Of a stretch of DNA of 26,593 nucleotides, positions 24,271 through 26,593 are shown one piece after another. The translations under genes and the position numbers were made by a program. The stretch comes from JADLCB01 sp964398315. GTDB taxonomy: Bacteria; Planctomycetota; Phycisphaerae; Tepidisphaerales; Tepidisphaeraceae. The stretch covers positions 1 to 26,593 of the forward strand of contig CAYNMV010000058.1 in the NCBI GenBank assembly GCA_964398315.1, in the 5' to 3' direction. The notes beneath the pieces are model-generated. The model had not been told where the DNA came from and did no database searches. It worked only from the letters and a program-made list of their open reading frames with translations. Positions within the stretch are counted from its first letter, which is position 1. The number at the start of each line of letters is the position of its first letter.

Positions 24271-25185
24271 CTACGAGCGGGGGGTGAGCTTGATCGCCTC
24301 GCCTTGCCAGAGGATCTCCAGCGTGCGATAGGACCAGAACTCCATGCCGACGGCCGGATCGCCCACGACCAGTTGACCACTGGGGAGGAAGGCAAAGACG
24401 ACGACGGTGTGCCGGATGCCCGGTCGCCAGCCCCAGTCGGTGGTGTAGCGTGAGTCAACCAGCACATCTTCAGGATCGAGCCCGACGTTGATCAGGACGG
24501 GCGAGGTGGCAAAGTCACGCAGGCCTTCGGCGGGGCCGGTGTAGGTTTCGATGGTGTGGGAATCGCCCGCCTTCAGCAGCAGGCCGCGGTATACGCCAAG
24601 CGTGCGCGTGCCCTGCCGGGTGGTGAGGCACAACCGGGCCATCTCCGCCTCGCTGCTGTCGATGCCATACCATCCCAGCAATGTTGCGGCCGCGGCAGCC
24701 GAGCAGGAGGCCTGCGTTGTCTGCCGCCAGACCAGCCCCTGGCGGACTTGGCCCAGTGGCGGGGGCTTGGCCCAGGCCACATGCCACGCCTGCACCGCAG
24801 CCAGCCCCCAGAGCATCAGAATCAGGATGACCCGCCGGCTTACCGCACCTGCATGGCTGGTGCTGGCCTTTCTCATCGCATCATCTGTTGGGTCTGATCG
24901 ATGCACGGCCGGCGGGCGCACGGCCCGCCAGGTGATCGCTCCCGCGATGGCTGCCAGGACGGGCGTGAGGTTGGCGTAAATGACCACCGCGCTGACTGGC
25001 AGCAGCCGCACCGCCTCCAGCCGGTCCTGCCCGTATTGCAGGTAGAAGACCAGCGCAGTGATCACCGCCAGCAGCGCAACCAGTGCGCCGCTGCGCGAGA
25101 GGCCGCGCACCAGCCGATGTGCCAGGGCGAATGCCGCCACCGACACCGCCGCCATCACCCCCATCGCCAGGTAAAGGTCCATCAC
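24271..25185 (-). CDS. Membrane-bound C39-like cysteine peptidase
   Basis: A 304-residue protein. Three membrane helices lie in the first 90 residues (about 4-22, 32-50, 64-86) and a fourth at about 117-137. A papain-like domain follows with the C39 arrangement: WRQTTQASCSAAAAATLLGW (153-172) gives the oxyanion Gln (Q155 or Q158) and nucleophile C161; RHTVVVFAF gives H259; VVGDPAVG gives D276. Between them is a helix with ECLT-type residues (SEAEMARLCLTT). C39 domains remove double-glycine leader peptides, usually fused to ABC transporters; this one is a stand-alone membrane form with no transporter nearby, so the substrate is unknown. A GTG at 25185 lies 7 bases after TACAAT; the ATG at 25182 is the next codon. 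It converges with the Snf7-like operon. Confidence 0.8.
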   Translation of the reverse strand: MMDLYLAMGVMAAVSVAAFALAHRLVRGLSRSGALVALLAVITALVFYLQYGQDRLEAVRLLPVSAVVIYANLTPVLAAIAGAITWRAVRPPAVHRSDPTDDAMRKASTSHAGAVSRRVILILMLWGLAAVQAWHVAWAKPPPLGQVRQGLVWRQTTQASCSAAAAATLLGWYGIDSSEAEMARLCLTTRQGTRTLGVYRGLLLKAGDSHTIETYTGPAEGLRDFATSPVLINVGLDPEDVLVDSRYTTDWGWRPGIRHTVVVFAFLPSGQLVVGDPAVGMEFWSYRTLEILWQGEAIKLTPRS

Positions 25186-25192
25186 CGCCGCG

Positions 25193-25198
25193 ATTGTA
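25193..25198 (-). promoter_or_regulatory. -10 element of the C39-like gene
   Basis: TACAAT on the minus strand ends 7 bases before the GTG at 25185 (10 before the ATG at 25182). The expected transcription start therefore falls on the GTG, the geometry of a leaderless mRNA. Confidence 0.4.
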
Positions 25199-25217
25199 GT
25201 ACACCTCTGGCATAAAG

Positions 25218-25251
25218 ACGGAGAGGCACAGCAATCACTGCGCCTCTCCGT
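25218..25251 (-). terminator. Stem-loop after the exported protein gene
   Basis: ACGGAGAGGC (25218-25227) pairs perfectly with GCCTCTCCGT (25242-25251), with a CAG/CTG inner stem in the loop. It lies 22 bases after the stop at 25274, read on the minus strand, and is followed by only three T. Confidence 0.65.
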
Positions 25252-25273
25252 GTGTAGGTCAGGGATAGTTGGC

Positions 25274-25816
25274 TTACTTCAATTCGGCCAGCTTCTTCAC
25301 ATCGACGGCATCAGCCAGTTTCTTGAACTGATCGGTGGTGACGTTGCGGGCGTCAACGGTGACGAGGTAGCGGCCGGCCACCCAGATCTGCAACTGGCCG
25401 CTTTTCGACTCGGTGTAATACTGCTCGTGGGCCGGCTGGTCCTTGATCTTGAGGGTGCGCTGGTAGCCGTCATCGCCTTCGCGGTCGATCTCCATCGCGG
25501 CCCAGGCGGCAAACATCTCGCCGGCACCCTTGAGGGCGCTGTAGTCGAGCAGGGCAATGTCGATGGTGGGGGCGTTCTCCTCCTCATCGTTGCCGTAGGA
25601 GGCATTGGCCCGGCTCATCACCATCTCGCCCATCTTGAGCTTTTCGCCGTCAGCCTTCGTGCGCTTCAGGTCGAGCACTTTCTCGGGCAGCAACTCCTTG
25701 AGCTTGCGGAAATCGACCGGCTCGGGGGTTGATTCGTTGGTGGATGTCTCCTCGGCCAACAGCACAGCCGGTACGGCCACGAGGGACGCAAGCACGATCA
25801 GCATTCGAATGTTCAT
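25274..25816 (-). CDS. Exported protein of unknown function
   Basis: A 180-residue protein with a clear signal peptide (residues 1-21, ending VPAVLLA before EETS). The mature part is acidic at first, then carries LLPEKVLDLKRTKADGE, IDIALLDYSALKG, a helix (AGEMFAAWAAMEI), LKIKDQPAHEQYYTESKSG, and WVAGRYLVTVDARNVTTDQF, ending in two short helices. Alternating strands and one central helix suggest a compact alpha/beta domain. I cannot name the family and see no catalytic residues. The start is the ATG at 25816, with GAGGA upstream, instead of the longer frame to 25864, because it gives a proper signal peptide. Confidence 0.75.
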   Translation of the reverse strand: MNIRMLIVLASLVAVPAVLLAEETSTNESTPEPVDFRKLKELLPEKVLDLKRTKADGEKLKMGEMVMSRANASYGNDEEENAPTIDIALLDYSALKGAGEMFAAWAAMEIDREGDDGYQRTLKIKDQPAHEQYYTESKSGQLQIWVAGRYLVTVDARNVTTDQFKKLADAVDVKKLAELK

Positions 25817-25983
25817 AAGATCCTCGATCGGTGAGAACCAGGCCGGAGTACGCCACGCGCACACCCCGAGCGAGGGAGAATCTACGCCTCCGATCAGTCG
25901 GCGTCAAAGGCGAGCTCAACTGTGGAAAAGTGACATCAGACATCCCCCCCCGTCTCGCATCGCCATCATCCACGCGAGCGACA

Positions 25984-26256
25984 CTATGGCTTGGCCCGGC
26001 CCTGCTGGTCGCTGTCCGGGGCGGTGCCACCGCCGGCCCGGCGCCATTCCTGGTCTTCATCATCCTGAATCTGACCCGGGTTGGGCTGGGGCGGCACATC
26101 AGGGGTCTTCCCCTGGGCTTCCTGCGATGGTTCCGGGCTGGTGGGGGTGTCCCGCTCGGGCTCGGTGTGGGCGGCAGGAGGCGCTTTCTCGCGGGCGGTT
26201 TTCGGGTCCGAATCGCTGGTGGAATCGGCTGCGTCTGCTGTACGGCACATGCGCAT
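25984..26256 (-). CDS. Small disordered acidic protein
   Basis: A 90-residue protein dominated by Pro, Glu, Asp, Ser and Thr (for example AADSTSDSDPKTAREKAPPA), probably disordered. It has one Cys near the N-terminus and two Met within the first three residues. It resembles the 7073-7303 protein in character but not in sequence. GAGG lies 5 bases before the ATG. The opposite strand also has an open frame, but its Gly/Arg/Leu-rich product looks like a by-product of high GC. Function unknown. Confidence 0.5.
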   Translation of the reverse strand: MRMCRTADAADSTSDSDPKTAREKAPPAAHTEPERDTPTSPEPSQEAQGKTPDVPPQPNPGQIQDDEDQEWRRAGGGTAPDSDQQGRAKP

Positions 26257-26359
26257 GGCAACCTCGCTTTCGTCAATGGATGACGAGCAAGCCGTATTCC
26301 AGTGACAGCAGCAGGACGCTTCTGGCAAATGCGCCCGGCGGGGGATAGAGCGGCAAAGA

Positions 26360-26593
26360 TCAGCGGCCGCTCATGAGGCTGATCGCCTGGTCGTATACCT
26401 CGACGCAGCGGCGGGCCGAATCGGTCCAGCTCATGCGGCTGATCTCGAACGATCCGTGCTGGCGCAGGGTGCTGGCCAGCGGCGGGTGCCTCAGCACGGC
26501 CACGATCTTGTTGGCCATCTCGTTGGTGTCCCAGAAATCGACCTTCAGCGCGTGTTGCAGCACCTCGCTGACGCCCGACTGCTTGGAGATGAT
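26360..26593 (-). CDS. Glycosyltransferase (GT4-like), C-terminal part
   Basis: The gene enters from beyond the window's right edge; the last 77 codons are seen. IISKQSGVSEVLQHALKVDF is the late EX7E-like nucleotide-sugar region of GT4 glycosyltransferases (SxxSGVSEVL). It is followed by the usual tail: MANKIVAVLRHPPLASTLRQ, then a helix with ISRMSWTDSARRCVEVYDQA. Such enzymes transfer sugars from nucleotide donors, in polysaccharide or glycogen synthesis. The donor and acceptor cannot be told from this fragment. The stop is at 26360-26362. Confidence 0.82.
   Translation of the reverse strand: MISKQSGVSEVLQHALKVDFWDTNEMANKIVAVLRHPPLASTLRQHGSFEISRMSWTDSARRCVEVYDQAISLMSGR

Noticed and set aside
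25831..26283. 150-codon open frame on the plus strand
   Set aside because: Overlaps the signal-peptide gene start and the small disordered gene; no Shine-Dalgarno and Gly/Arg/Leu-rich antisense composition.

Overview
The window looks like a GC-rich chromosomal segment of a planctomycete-type (PVC group) bacterium, probably near the Phycisphaerae. The evidence is a PEP-CTERM protein, a surface protein with a LEPR-XLL-like N-terminal motif followed by SdrD-B-like and FG-GAP repeats, a divergent single-copy dnaA, and an unusual pair of coiled-coil proteins. It is a draft scaffold: two runs of exactly 100 N (12828-12927 and 16419-16518) are placeholders. No rRNA, tRNA, CRISPR array, transposase or phage gene was seen. 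This assignment is inference from gene content, not from a phylogenetic marker search.

Layout. 28-1303: a PEP-CTERM protein convergent with recR. 1433-5098 (minus): a three-gene overlapping two-component operon (membrane PAS histidine kinase, Rcp1-like single-domain regulator, REC-HisKA-HATPase-REC hybrid). 5309-8269: yceI, a perfect-stem hairpin, a polytopic membrane protein, a small acidic protein on the minus strand and a membrane-anchored pseudokinase. 8457-10611: dnaA with a GTG start and a 620-base upstream region that may be oriC. 10612-14115: two membrane proteins, then a two-gene unit of an anchored beta-rich protein and a guanidino-modifying-enzyme-like protein. 14229-17491 (minus): a large M48 membrane metalloprotease and pyrH. 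17623-21087 (minus): an anchored PDZ-like protein, an MgtC-family protein, and a 600-residue calcium-repeat/propeller surface protein with a strong terminator.

21635-24159 (plus) is the most interesting part. A 51-residue membrane peptide gene is followed by two proteins whose helical layout resembles ESCRT-III/Snf7 proteins. In the larger one, an alpha/beta domain and a winged helix precede the Snf7-like part, an order that recalls eukaryotic CHMP7. This is recognised by eye only and needs profile and structure searches. The window closes with a membrane-bound C39-like cysteine peptidase, two small exported or disordered proteins, and the C-terminal end of a GT4-type glycosyltransferase (all minus).

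Two kinds of translation start seem to coexist. Several genes have good Shine-Dalgarno sites (yceI, dnaA, 7303, 12273, 18246). Others (recR, pyrH, the C39-like gene, perhaps the histidine kinase and mgtC) have a -10-like hexamer only 6-10 bases before the start codon and no Shine-Dalgarno, as expected for leaderless mRNAs.
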